Made by a program: the position numbers and the translations under genes. The notes below the pieces were generated by a model. The model ran no database searches. It was not told where the DNA came from and was given only the letters and a program-made list of their open reading frames with translations. Shown here one piece after another: positions 7,380 through 15,011 of a stretch of 17,645 nt of DNA (its first letter is position 1; each line of letters starts with the position of its first letter). Source of the stretch: Mycobacterium sp. (lineage in GTDB: Bacteria; Actinomycetota; Actinomycetes; Mycobacteriales; Mycobacteriaceae); NCBI GenBank assembly GCA_029256565.1, contig JAQSXQ010000021.1, positions 1 through 17,645 on the forward strand, written 5' to 3'.

Positions 7380-8137
7380 GCGTCCGCCGTGAAGCGCTGA
7401 TCGGCGAGCGACGCCGTGAGCACCGCGGCGAGGTCGAGTTCGCCCTGCCGGTTGGGGTGGATGCCGTCGTCGGAGAGCAAGCTGGACGTGTCGCGACCGC
7501 CGAACGCCCGGATCGGGTCGATGACGGATACGCCGATGGCTGCGGGGTCGCGGAGCAACCGACCTGTGAAGGACTCGTCGAAGCCGAGATCGTCGTTCGG
7601 TCGGCTCAGGAAACGAGGCCTCTCGAAGACGATCTCCGCCTCGGGCCATGCCCGCTTGGCATCGGCAATGGTCGCGACCATCGCCGCCAGCACGTTCGCC
7701 CGTGGCGGGAACTGGTCGTTCCTGCCGCCGTCGAGGACGACGATGTCGGGATCGAACTGATTGGCCAAGACGGGGATTCGCTCCGAGAAGGACGTGGATT
7801 CGCCGCGGTACTCGTCGACCGTGAACCGGTTGGCAGGCCCGCCGCTGACGTAGCCGGTGCCTGGGACCGCCGACAGGTGGCACAGCCAACCCAGCCGGCT
7901 GGCTGCCATGCAACTGGGCGAGAGCTCACGCGGCCCTCGGCCGGCGGTGTAGGAATCGCCGATGAACAGGGCCGTCGGAGGCCCCTGCTCGGCCTGCGGA
8001 ACCCGCGGGCTGGGCGTGTCGGCCGGCTGCGGCGGCGCCGACGGGGTCCCGTCGGGAATCAAGGCGAGCACGAGGCCGATGGCCACCGCGGCCGCCGTGG
8101 CCGCCGAAGCAAGGTCGGAGAAGCGCACGCCGTTCAC
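7376..8137 (-). CDS. Membrane-anchored SGNH/GDSL hydrolase, catalytic residues intact
   Basis: A 253-residue protein with an N-terminal hydrophobic segment (about 12-27), a Pro-rich linker, then an SGNH domain. Block I is FIGDSYTAG with nucleophile Ser62, block III is LDGGRND with Asn140, and block V is DDGIHPN with Asp224 and His227. The triad is therefore complete, and the domain should lie outside the membrane. SGNH enzymes are esterases, deacetylases or acyltransferases; in a polysaccharide locus with acetyltransferases, adding or removing O-acetyl groups on the glycan is the likeliest role (inference). The GTG at 8137 overlaps the previous stop (GTGA 8134-8137). It follows directly a related protein with a damaged active site. 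Confidence 0.86.
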   Translation of the reverse strand: MNGVRFSDLASAATAAAVAIGLVLALIPDGTPSAPPQPADTPSPRVPQAEQGPPTALFIGDSYTAGRGPRELSPSCMAASRLGWLCHLSAVPGTGYVSGGPANRFTVDEYRGESTSFSERIPVLANQFDPDIVVLDGGRNDQFPPRANVLAAMVATIADAKRAWPEAEIVFERPRFLSRPNDDLGFDESFTGRLLRDPAAIGVSVIDPIRAFGGRDTSSLLSDDGIHPNRQGELDLAAVLTASLADQRFTADA

Positions 8138-8802
8138 GCCCCGATCTCCGTCCGCAGCCACGCAGCCACCCTGTCGGCGACGACGGAGTGGCCGGCATCG
8201 TTGGGACTGTGCAGGTTTCCCTGCATCAGGCTCCTGCTCAGCCACGGTGGCTCGATACCGCTGAGGAACGGCACATCCGCGATTCGTGCCGCCTCCCGCA
8301 CGGCCTCGGAAACCATCTGGACCTTGCCGGGCGCAGGGGCTCCGTACCAGATCGGCCCGATTACGAGGGCGCGCTGCCCGCCGAGCTGGATCTTGTCGAA
8401 CGCGTCGATGGCGCCGACCGTCACCGCACCCATCTCGGGCAGATCGTTGTCCGCTTGGCCGGTCGTGATGAGGATGATCCGGGGTCGTGCTGCCTGGGCG
8501 CGCTCCACCTGGTGGGTGAAGGCGTGCCCACCCCGGCCGTCGGCTGCGAATCCGGCGCCGGGCATTGCGAAGTTGGACACCGACCAACCGGTGCGCTGCG
8601 CAAGCAGTGTCGGCCAGACGACCCCGTTCGACTCGCCGGCAGTGAAGGCATCCCCGATGACGGCAACGCTGAGCGGCCAACTGGAGTCGGATTCGCGGGT
8701 ACGGGTGGTGAGCACCATCGACGCCGAGACGATCGCTCCGGTCAGGACGAGGGCGGCAACCGCGGTCGGAGTCCAGCGACGAAACGTCGACGCATTCTTC
8801 AC
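8134..8802 (-). CDS. SGNH-fold protein with missing catalytic residues (probable pseudo-hydrolase)
   Basis: A 222-residue protein with an N-terminal hydrophobic segment (about 13-31) and an SGNH domain. Block I reads VIGDAFTAGES, so position 52, normally the nucleophilic Ser, is Ala (codon GCC). Block III, TTGQADND, keeps Asn119. Block V reads GNLHSPNDAGH: His198 is kept but the Asp three residues before it is Gly195, with an extra Ser after the His. Two of three triad residues are thus absent while the rest of the fold is well kept, which suggests a non-catalytic partner, binding protein or changed mechanism rather than decay. The GTG at 8802 overlaps the previous stop and has GGAGGG just upstream. 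It sits next to an intact SGNH hydrolase. Confidence 0.82.
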   Translation of the reverse strand: MKNASTFRRWTPTAVAALVLTGAIVSASMVLTTRTRESDSSWPLSVAVIGDAFTAGESNGVVWPTLLAQRTGWSVSNFAMPGAGFAADGRGGHAFTHQVERAQAARPRIILITTGQADNDLPEMGAVTVGAIDAFDKIQLGGQRALVIGPIWYGAPAPGKVQMVSEAVREAARIADVPFLSGIEPPWLSRSLMQGNLHSPNDAGHSVVADRVAAWLRTEIGA

Positions 8803-9917
8803 CGTGCGCCCTCCGTGACGCATGAGTACGTCTGCTCCAGGCGGTCTCCGATGGCGGACATGCTGAACTCGGACCGCGCTACCTCCCGGCCTCGCCTACC
8901 CATGTCGGCTGCGAGGGATTCGTCGTCGAGCAGCTTGCCGACCGCGGCCGCGAGCGATGGGGGAGAGGGGTCCGTGACGATCCCGCACCCCGTTCCGTCG
9001 ACCATGGGTGCCAATCCACAGTCATCGGTGACCACGACCGGCAGACCCACCGACATGGCCTCCAGAACCGCCATGGGGTACGGCTCGCGAACCGAGGGGA
9101 GGACGAAGACGTTCGCGGCTGCCATCCGCGTCGGCAGCTGGTCGGGTGCGACGGCGCCGTCCCAGTTGATCGAGGGGTGTGCGACGGTCGCAGCGGTGAC
9201 GGCGGGACCCTGTCCGCCGTCCGGGCCCAAGAGCGTGAAGCAGGCGCGGTGCCCCGACATCAGCAGCATGCGTGCCATGGCCACGAACGCCAGCGGCTTC
9301 TTCCGACTGGCCAGCCGAGCAGCGAAGAGCACCTCGGGCACCCCCGAACGTGCAGTCGGGCCTGCGTATTCGGGAACGCCGTTGCCCAGCTCGAACAGCC
9401 TCAGCCGCGACCCGGCCACCGTCGTCAACTGTCCCTTCTCCTGAACCGTCAGGTAACAGACCGCTCCGGCGTCGTGGAGTGCCCGACGCGTGCACGTCAC
9501 GTCGAGGGGTGCGGACAGGGGATGCTGGGACGGAATCACCATGCCGTGGGTTTGCAGCACGTAGGGGATGCGTTGCCGTCGTGCCGACATGGCGATCGGC
9601 AGGACGACGAGATCGCGAGCGAAGTGAATGTGCACGACATCGTAGTTCCTGCCGTTGGCGCGAAACCACCGTGACAGGTCAGGTGCGCCCATGCCATAGA
9701 ACTTGTTCGTGGGCATCAACATTCGCGCATCGAAGAGTTCGACGGGCACGCCGTCCAAGGTGGTGCTGCCGACGGGGTAACCGCGGGTCGCTGCGGCGAC
9801 GGTCACGTCGTGGCCCCGCCGGATGATCTCCGCGCTCGTGTTCAGCGCGACCCGGGCCGGCCCCCCGTAGGCACCGTCCGGGTCGAGCAGTGACACCACC
9901 TGCAGGATTCGCATCAC
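8799..9917 (-). CDS. GT4 family glycosyltransferase
   Basis: A 372-residue retaining GT-B glycosyltransferase. The N-terminal acceptor domain opens with RILQVVSLLDPDGAYGGPAR, including the glycine-rich loop, followed by VVHIHFARD and QTHGM. The C-terminal donor domain has LFAARLASRKKP (197-208), LLGPDGG and the E-x7-E motif with Glu278 and Glu286 in REPYPMAVLEAM. It transfers a sugar from a nucleotide donor in the cytosol while the repeat unit is built; the sugar is unknown. The start is GTG 9917 (GTGA overlap with the WcaF-like stop) or ATG 9914; both are coupled to the upstream gene. The stop overlaps the SGNH-like gene by four bases. Confidence 0.9.
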   Translation of the reverse strand: MMRILQVVSLLDPDGAYGGPARVALNTSAEIIRRGHDVTVAAATRGYPVGSTTLDGVPVELFDARMLMPTNKFYGMGAPDLSRWFRANGRNYDVVHIHFARDLVVLPIAMSARRQRIPYVLQTHGMVIPSQHPLSAPLDVTCTRRALHDAGAVCYLTVQEKGQLTTVAGSRLRLFELGNGVPEYAGPTARSGVPEVLFAARLASRKKPLAFVAMARMLLMSGHRACFTLLGPDGGQGPAVTAATVAHPSINWDGAVAPDQLPTRMAAANVFVLPSVREPYPMAVLEAMSVGLPVVVTDDCGLAPMVDGTGCGIVTDPSPPSLAAAVGKLLDDESLAADMGRRGREVARSEFSMSAIGDRLEQTYSCVTEGAR

Positions 9918-10462
9918 GACACCGTCGGCTGCGGTGCCCGGACGACGGCATTCGGTGGTACGTCACCCGATATCAAGCAGGTCGCGCCGATCACCGAGTT
10001 CGCGCCGATCGTGACACCGCGCAGCACGGTGGATCGGGCGCAGATCCACACTCCGTCCGCCACGACGATCGGGCCGTTGTCGAAGTCGAAGTCCGGCGAG
10101 AAACGGTCATGGCTGCCCGTGCACAGGTAGGCATGCTGCGAGATGCACACGTCCGAACCGATGTCGATCGTGTCGAGGTTGTACAACTCGGTGTCGGTGC
10201 CGACCCACGAATCGTCGCCGATCGAAAGCTTCCAGGGCCAATGGACCCTGACGCGATGCCGGATGATGACGTCGCGGCCGATCTTTGCCCCGAACCACCG
10301 CAGGATCGCGCACCGGAGCCGGTTGGGACACCAGACCTTGGTCACCAGCAGCTCGGAGACGGCTATCCATAGGGCCTGGAACAGCACCCCGCGGCCCTTG
10401 TCATACGAGCAGTTTCGGCCCGCGGCCAGCGACCAACCTACTTTCGACGTGGTGACCACCAT
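9914..10462 (-). CDS. WcaF-like sugar O-acetyltransferase (hexapeptide repeat)
   Basis: A 182-residue protein of the colanic-acid WcaF / maltose-acetyltransferase type. Family marks are RLRCAILRWFGAKIGRDVII, VHWPWKLSIGDDSWVG, the hexapeptide coils, and ISQHAYLCTGSHD with the probable catalytic His118. It likely acetylates a sugar of the repeat unit using acetyl-CoA. It is the first gene of the eight-gene minus-strand unit. I chose the ATG at 10462 because a run of G (10471-10477) lies eight bases upstream and the length fits the family; an ATG at 10498 is in frame but has a poor Shine-Dalgarno. The CTAG inverted repeat at 10577-10612 lies 115-150 bp upstream. Confidence 0.87.
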   Translation of the reverse strand: MVVTTSKVGWSLAAGRNCSYDKGRGVLFQALWIAVSELLVTKVWCPNRLRCAILRWFGAKIGRDVIIRHRVRVHWPWKLSIGDDSWVGTDTELYNLDTIDIGSDVCISQHAYLCTGSHDRFSPDFDFDNGPIVVADGVWICARSTVLRGVTIGANSVIGATCLISGDVPPNAVVRAPQPTVS

Positions 10463-10576
10463 GTCGTTACCCCCCCAGGCCGACTCTTTGCCAGACATTG
10501 CGGCGAGGCGCCCTCGGCCGACTAGGGAAAGTGTATGCGGACGTGCGAGAAGTTGCTGAAATCACATGTGGCTGTG

Positions 10577-10612
10577 ACGAACTAGTTCCAAGGGCGCTTG
10601 GGACTAGTTCGT
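10577..10612. promoter_or_regulatory. Long CTAG-containing inverted repeat in the WcaF/Wzy divergent region
   Basis: Two 16-nt arms, 10577-10592 (ACGAACTAGTTCCAAG) and 10597-10612 (CTTGGGACTAGTTCGT), are complementary at 15 of 16 positions around a 4-nt GGCG centre. Each arm also holds its own ACTAGT palindrome, centred 22 bp apart. The core matches the palindrome at 808-819. As DNA it looks like two operator sites for a dimer; as RNA it would form a strong hairpin, but it has no T tract and lies between divergent genes, so termination is unlikely. The rest of the 382-bp region 10463-10844 shows only the small inverted repeat at 10754-10772 and no convincing gene. Confidence 0.6.
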
Positions 10613-10753
10613 TCGGCGATCCGATGGACGACGGTGAATCGGGCGATGAGAGGTGGCTGAGACGACATTCGGCACGTCGGTGGATCCGCGGTCGTCCACG
10701 GGGCACGGGGGTCGTCTACGAGTGCGAGCCGGCCGGGCGCACGTCTCGGGGCG

Positions 10754-10772
10754 TCATGGACTAGATCCATGA
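10754..10772. promoter_or_regulatory. Inverted repeat upstream of the second Wzy-like gene
   Basis: TCATGGA-CTAGA-TCCATGA is a perfect 7-bp inverted repeat around a 5-nt centre that again contains CTAG. AGATCCATG (10763-10771) recurs as a direct repeat at 10794-10802. The element lies 73 bp before the chosen start at 10845, a suitable place for an operator. Its arms differ from the GAACTAGTTC sites. Confidence 0.35.
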
Positions 10773-10844
10773 CCAGCGACGAATTGGTCCCCAAGATCCA
10801 TGTACGCCGAGCGCCGGTGCGGTGGATGGTGAATGGAGCATCGG

Positions 10845-12188
10845 ATGACTCGTGCGGTCCTCACGCGCGACTGCCGCTGCACTGCAGTCGATCTCAACCC
10901 AACGGCCATCCGGTCAGACGCTCGACACGTGGGATGGTGCATCGTGAGGTACGAGGACGTCACCGAGGTGGCGCCGCAGGCGCGGACCGCCCTCGCCGGG
11001 CAGGTGGCGATCTTCGTAGTGGGCGCGACGTCCGCCGTGCAGATCGCCAACGTAACCGCGACGGTGTTGTCGATCGTGTGCCTGGTGCTCGTTCCCGGTT
11101 TCCTGCTCGTCCGCCACCGCACCGTCGACGTGGTCCCACTGGGCCTTGCCGCCCTGGGCTGGGCGGCGTACATCGCATCGTGCATGGTGAACGGCGTCAG
11201 CCTGCTCTGGCCGAATGCGGTCGCACCCGCGGCCTTCTCGCTCTACTTCATTGGTCTGACGGTGCTGACGAGCAGATCGGTCGAGTCGATCGCAACGGTT
11301 CTGGCCGGGATCGGTCTCGGGACCGTCGTCTTCTTCCTGACCGAGGGAATCGAGCTCACCAGCACCGGGAACTTCCTCCACTTCTGGAAGTACGGCGTCG
11401 CCCACGGCGTGACCGTGGTGTTCCTGTACGTCCTGATCCGAATGGAACTGCCGCGCCACGTCATACCAGCCGCGCTGGCGATCATCGGTGTGGTCAGTCT
11501 GGCACTCAACTTCCGCTCGCACGCGTTGGTGTGCCTGATCGCCGCGGCGATCCTGTTCGCGCGGTATCTGCTGGGTGACCGGATCGGCCGGACTTGGCAA
11601 TTCGTCGGCGTGGGCGCCTTCGGAGTGCTCTTCGCCTTCCTCATGCCGATCGCAGCGCGATGGGGGATGTTCGGGGCCGCGTTGCAGCGAAAGACCCTCG
11701 AGCAGGACGCGACTCATCTGCCGCTGCTGTTGGCCGGTCGTACGGAGCCTCCGATGACGCTGACCGCCATCGCCGATCGACCGCTTCTCGGCTGGGGTAG
11801 CGGCACGAACCTCACGCCGGACGTGTACACGCGCGCAGAGCATCTCGCAATCGCAATGGGATTCGAACCGACCTTTCCGTTCGACCTCTACTGGCGCCTT
11901 CCCGCCACCGACTACTCCGCGATGCACTCCATCCTGCTGGGGTCCTGGGCGGAGGGCGGAATCCTCGCCGCACTGCTGCCTGCCTGGCTGCTGATCGCTT
12001 GCGTCGTCGTGGTGTGGCGGAACGTCGAGTTCGGCCGCTGGTCCGCACTGGTGTTGACGGTGGCTCTGCAGTGCATCTGGGACCTGCTCTTCTCACCATG
12101 GACCTACAACACGATCGCCGAGTATGCCTGCGTCGCACTGCTTTTCTGCGCGATCACGACCCGACGCCCCACGGCGGCGACCGGATGA
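10845..12188 (+). CDS. Second O-antigen polymerase/ligase (Wzy)-like membrane protein
   Basis: A protein of about 447 residues with ten or more hydrophobic segments. The region FRSHALVCLIAAAILFARYLL and, after a long loop, IADRPLLGWGSGTNLTPD and MHSILLGSWAEGGILAALLP, follow the Wzy/WaaL pattern (H/G-rich loop, then a conserved last helix pair). It would act on lipid-linked glycan at the membrane. The ATG at 10845 has GGAG six bases upstream; a GTG at 10944 gives a more usual short N-terminus before the first membrane segment, and the 33 residues between are Cys-rich and unlike the family, so the start is uncertain. Its stop overlaps the next start (ATGA 12185-12188). It is the second Wzy-like protein here; one may be a ligase. 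Confidence 0.78.
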   Translation: MTRAVLTRDCRCTAVDLNPTAIRSDARHVGWCIVRYEDVTEVAPQARTALAGQVAIFVVGATSAVQIANVTATVLSIVCLVLVPGFLLVRHRTVDVVPLGLAALGWAAYIASCMVNGVSLLWPNAVAPAAFSLYFIGLTVLTSRSVESIATVLAGIGLGTVVFFLTEGIELTSTGNFLHFWKYGVAHGVTVVFLYVLIRMELPRHVIPAALAIIGVVSLALNFRSHALVCLIAAAILFARYLLGDRIGRTWQFVGVGAFGVLFAFLMPIAARWGMFGAALQRKTLEQDATHLPLLLAGRTEPPMTLTAIADRPLLGWGSGTNLTPDVYTRAEHLAIAMGFEPTFPFDLYWRLPATDYSAMHSILLGSWAEGGILAALLPAWLLIACVVVVWRNVEFGRWSALVLTVALQCIWDLLFSPWTYNTIAEYACVALLFCAITTRRPTAATG

Positions 12189-13090
12189 GCCACGTCGTCA
12201 GCGCGGTCATAGCCACGGTCGGTCGGCCGAGCGTCGCGGTCGCCGTTCGATCGGCGCTCGCACAGTCGGCGGAGGTCCGCGAGGTGATCGTCGTCTTGGA
12301 CGCCGCGACGTCGGTGCCGCTGCCGTCCGACGACCGAATCGTCCTGATCCATGCTCCGGCGGGCAGTGGTGCCGCGAGATGCCGACAACTGGGCATCGAC
12401 GCCGCGCGGGGTTCGGTGATCGCACTGCTGGACGACGATGACGAGTGGCTCCCGGGCAAGCTCGAGTGCCAGCTATTGGGGGTGCGTCCCGAATGGGGCC
12501 CGGGGTGGGTGTCCTCGTCCCGGATGGCCGTCGTCGGCCCCGGCGACCGGCGGAGGACGTGGCCGCGGCGGTTGATCGAACCGGGTGAGTCGGTCGCCGA
12601 CTATCTCTTCCGCGTCCGTGAGGTAGGCGTTGGTGGCGCGGTGCTGCAGACCTCCACGCTGGTGTTCCCTGCCGCCCTGGCGCGCAAGGTGCGCTGGGAC
12701 GGGCACCGCGGTGCCGTCCACGACGAACCCACGTGGCTCATCGAGGTTCAGCGTCGCGTACCCGACGTCCGGCTGGTGCACGTACCAGAGGTGCTGAGCG
12801 TGTACGACGTCCGCCGGTCATCGGTATCGCGGAGTTCTCAGGACCGCACCGCCGACTACATCGCCTGGGGGTTGCAGCACCTCGGGTGCGAATCACCGCG
12901 CGTTCGAGGCGATTACCTGTGCAGCAGTCCCGTCAGCGCGGCTGTGTCCGCGCGTTCCCTGCCAGGGGTCGCCCGCGCAGTGTGGTCGGCGCTCGCGCAT
13001 GGGCGTCCCGGGCCGTGTGCCTTGACCTACGCGGCCCTGAGCGCCGTGCGGATCGTCATCGGTCGGCTCGTCAGCCTGATCCGGTCGTGA
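12185..13090 (+). CDS. GT2 family glycosyltransferase
   Basis: A 301-residue GT-A glycosyltransferase. It starts HVVSAVIATVGRPSVAVAV, has GSGAARCRQLGIDAARG and an extended metal-binding motif DDDDEW (residues 83-88 in VIALLDDDDEWLPGKLE). This 'ATVGRP...DDDDEW' form is common in small GT2 enzymes of actinobacterial polysaccharide loci. The second half (LQTSTLVFPAALARKVRWD, HDEPTWLIEV) fits the acceptor domain. Donor and linkage cannot be told. The ATG at 12185 overlaps the upstream stop by four bases, and the stop overlaps the flippase start (GTGA 13087-13090), so the three genes of this unit look co-translated. Confidence 0.85.
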   Translation: MSHVVSAVIATVGRPSVAVAVRSALAQSAEVREVIVVLDAATSVPLPSDDRIVLIHAPAGSGAARCRQLGIDAARGSVIALLDDDDEWLPGKLECQLLGVRPEWGPGWVSSSRMAVVGPGDRRRTWPRRLIEPGESVADYLFRVREVGVGGAVLQTSTLVFPAALARKVRWDGHRGAVHDEPTWLIEVQRRVPDVRLVHVPEVLSVYDVRRSSVSRSSQDRTADYIAWGLQHLGCESPRVRGDYLCSSPVSAAVSARSLPGVARAVWSALAHGRPGPCALTYAALSAVRIVIGRLVSLIRS

Positions 13091-14472
13091 TCGTGGCGCT
13101 GGACCGATTGGCGCCGCAGGAGCGGCGCGCGTCGTTGGCTGCGCCCCTGTATCGGCTGGCCGGTACGCCGATCACCGTCGCGCTGGGCCTGCTCAACACG
13201 GCCATCGTCGTGCGCGAGACCGGTGCGGCCGTATTCGGTCTCGTCGCCCTGGTTGCGACGGTCACGCTGCTCTTCCCGTTCGCCGACCTCGGCATCGGTG
13301 CATCCGTGATCAGTGCGAGCGCACGGCTGCGCGGCCCGAATGCGGATCCCGCTGCGGCCGACGTCGTGCGTCGTGGGTTCCGCGTTCTGCTGGGCGTTGC
13401 CTGCGCAGTGATGGTGGTCGCCGTCGTGATCATGTCGCTCGACGGCTGGGCCACCGTCATCGGTTTCGCCTCGGGTCCGCAGGACCGGTGGGCGGTCACC
13501 GTCGCGGTGTGTCTGTTCGGGTTGACGCTGCCTGCGGGCCTTGGTGTTCGGATACTGATCGGGATCGACCGCAATCCGCTGGCGACAGTGGTCCTGATGA
13601 GCTGCCCGGCCTTCGCGCTCGGCCTGACCCTGCTCCTGTTCACGGCGCGCGTGGACGGCATCTGGTACGTCACGTCGAGCCTTGGCGGTCTCCTCGCGGG
13701 TCAGCTGCTGGGGTGCGTCCTGGCCTTGCGCCTGTCCGGATTGGGGTCGTCGGCGTTCTCCCCGGTGCGGGGCGCCTCGACCGGAACACCGCTGCTGGCC
13801 GGCAGCCTGTGGCTCTTCGTCGTGGGAATGGGCTTGCCGATCGGATTGCAGACTGGGCGGGTCATCCTCGCGCACCTCTCGACCCCCGAACAGCTCGCCG
13901 AGTACTCACTGCTGGCGCAGATGTACGCGGCCTGCTGGTCGGTGCTGTCAGCGGCAGGCCTGGCCTACTGGCCGATCTTCGTCCGGCGCCGCGCCGAAAC
14001 CGCAGAGACCATCGCGATGTGGCGGCGTCTCACGATGGCATTCGGAGCGCTCGCCGCGCTCGCGGCGGCGGCGATGTGGCTCCTGGGGCCCTGGGCGGCC
14101 GAGGTGTTGTCCGGCGGCGAGATCGAGGTGACGGCCTGGCTGGCGTTGGCCTTCGGGGCACTGCTCATCGGCCAGGCGATGCACCTGCCTGCGACCGTGC
14201 TGTTGACGCTGCCCGTCGAGGCGCGATGGCAGGCGATCTGGACGATCGTCATGGCAGTGGCGAGTATCGGGCTGGGGTGCGCCGTGGCGCCGAGCCATGG
14301 TGCGGCCGGGGTCGTCCTCGCCGCGGCGCTGGCGATCGTTGTGGCACAGGTCGTTCCGGCTCTCATCTGGGTGCCTGAACTGGTTCGTCGTCGTCGCCGT
14401 CGGAGCGACGAGGTCGAAGTGTCCTCGCCAGTGGCGCGACGACGGTCTCACCCGGACCCACGTCGTGAATGA
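13087..14472 (+). CDS. Wzx-type polysaccharide flippase (MOP superfamily)
   Basis: A 461-residue protein of about twelve to fourteen hydrophobic segments with few charged loops. The early region PITVALGLLNTAIVVRETG and LFPFADLGIGASVISASA is the typical N-terminal signature of the polysaccharide transporter branch of the MOP/MATE superfamily. It would flip the undecaprenyl-linked repeat unit across the membrane, between the cytosolic glycosyltransferases and the Wzy polymerases. The GTG at 13087 overlaps the upstream stop; a GTG at 13093 is possible. The last 110 bases (14363-14472) overlap the convergent acyltransferase gene; they encode the very basic tail with VRRRRRRSDE, outside the membrane domain. 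Confidence 0.82.
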   Translation: MIVALDRLAPQERRASLAAPLYRLAGTPITVALGLLNTAIVVRETGAAVFGLVALVATVTLLFPFADLGIGASVISASARLRGPNADPAAADVVRRGFRVLLGVACAVMVVAVVIMSLDGWATVIGFASGPQDRWAVTVAVCLFGLTLPAGLGVRILIGIDRNPLATVVLMSCPAFALGLTLLLFTARVDGIWYVTSSLGGLLAGQLLGCVLALRLSGLGSSAFSPVRGASTGTPLLAGSLWLFVVGMGLPIGLQTGRVILAHLSTPEQLAEYSLLAQMYAACWSVLSAAGLAYWPIFVRRRAETAETIAMWRRLTMAFGALAALAAAAMWLLGPWAAEVLSGGEIEVTAWLALAFGALLIGQAMHLPATVLLTLPVEARWQAIWTIVMAVASIGLGCAVAPSHGAAGVVLAAALAIVVAQVVPALIWVPELVRRRRRRSDEVEVSSPVARRRSHPDPRRE

Positions 14473-14995
14473 CAGTCGCATTGGCTCCGACCCTTGCACC
14501 GTCGTGGAGGGTGATGGGTCCCAGTACCACGGCTGCAGCACCGACCCTGACGTCATCGCCCAGAGTTGGTCTACCGACGGCGTCGTGGCCGATGGTCACC
14601 TGCTGGTTGATCCAGCATCGGCTGCCGATGGACGTCGCGGTGACGATCGTGCCCAGGCCGTGCTGGATGAAGAGCGCGGGACCGATCCGATCCGCTTCGA
14701 GTATCAGCGTCGGGGACGGCCGGTAGACGATGCGCAGCACGAGCCTGAGTACGGCCGGTCCCTGGCGTAGTCGGAAGTGCGCCAGCGTCCGGAATTCCGC
14801 GAGTGCGCCACTGAGATAGGCGAATTGGGTGTACGAGTCGAACCCTCGCAGCTCGCCGTCATCGATGCAGGTGATCCACCAGGCGACGTCGTCCGTGACG
14901 ATCCCGCCGACCTTCGAATACTCGATACCGCACCAGAGGGGGTATGCCCACAGTCTGGCCAGGGCCAGTCGGGTACGACTTCGCCTCCTCCCCAT
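14363..14995 (-). CDS. Serine O-acetyltransferase (CysE)-like hexapeptide acyltransferase
   Basis: A 210-residue protein. A helical N-terminal part (LWAYPLWCGIEYSKVGGIV, FAYLSGALAEFRTLAHFRL) is followed by a hexapeptide beta-helix: LFIQHGLGTIVTATSIGSRC, INQQVTIGHDAVGRPTLGDD, VRVGAAAVVLGPITLHDGAR. The QHGLG His fits the active-site coil of CysE relatives. In this setting it probably acetylates a glycan precursor. It is the second hexapeptide enzyme of this type here, besides the partial one at 1-369. The ATG at 14995 gives the family length but has no good Shine-Dalgarno; it starts 16 bases after the DUF218 stop. The 3' end runs 110 bases antisense into the flippase gene. Confidence 0.82.
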   Translation of the reverse strand: MGRRRSRTRLALARLWAYPLWCGIEYSKVGGIVTDDVAWWITCIDDGELRGFDSYTQFAYLSGALAEFRTLAHFRLRQGPAVLRLVLRIVYRPSPTLILEADRIGPALFIQHGLGTIVTATSIGSRCWINQQVTIGHDAVGRPTLGDDVRVGAAAVVLGPITLHDGARVGANATVIHDVGPGETVVAPLARTLRPRRSDGDDDEPVQAPR

Positions 14996-15011
14996 GCCGT
15001 GATGGTAGTCA

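Noticed and set aside
10562..10577. TCACA-N6-TGTGA as a CRP site
   Set aside because: The half-sites are in the reverse order of the CRP consensus (TGTGA-N6-TCACA), so it should not be bound as a normal site.
10577..10612. Intrinsic terminator
   Set aside because: The stem is long, but it lies between divergent genes, has no T tract, and its core recurs as a shorter palindrome at 808-819, which fits an operator better.
10498..10764. Small gene in the divergent region (88 codons, plus strand)
   Set aside because: It runs through the CTAG inverted repeat, has no recognisable domain and no good ribosome-binding site.
11999..12184. Upstream extension of the GT2 gene
   Set aside because: It lies within the Wzy-like gene in another frame; the ATG at 12185 overlaps the upstream stop and begins the GT-A domain.
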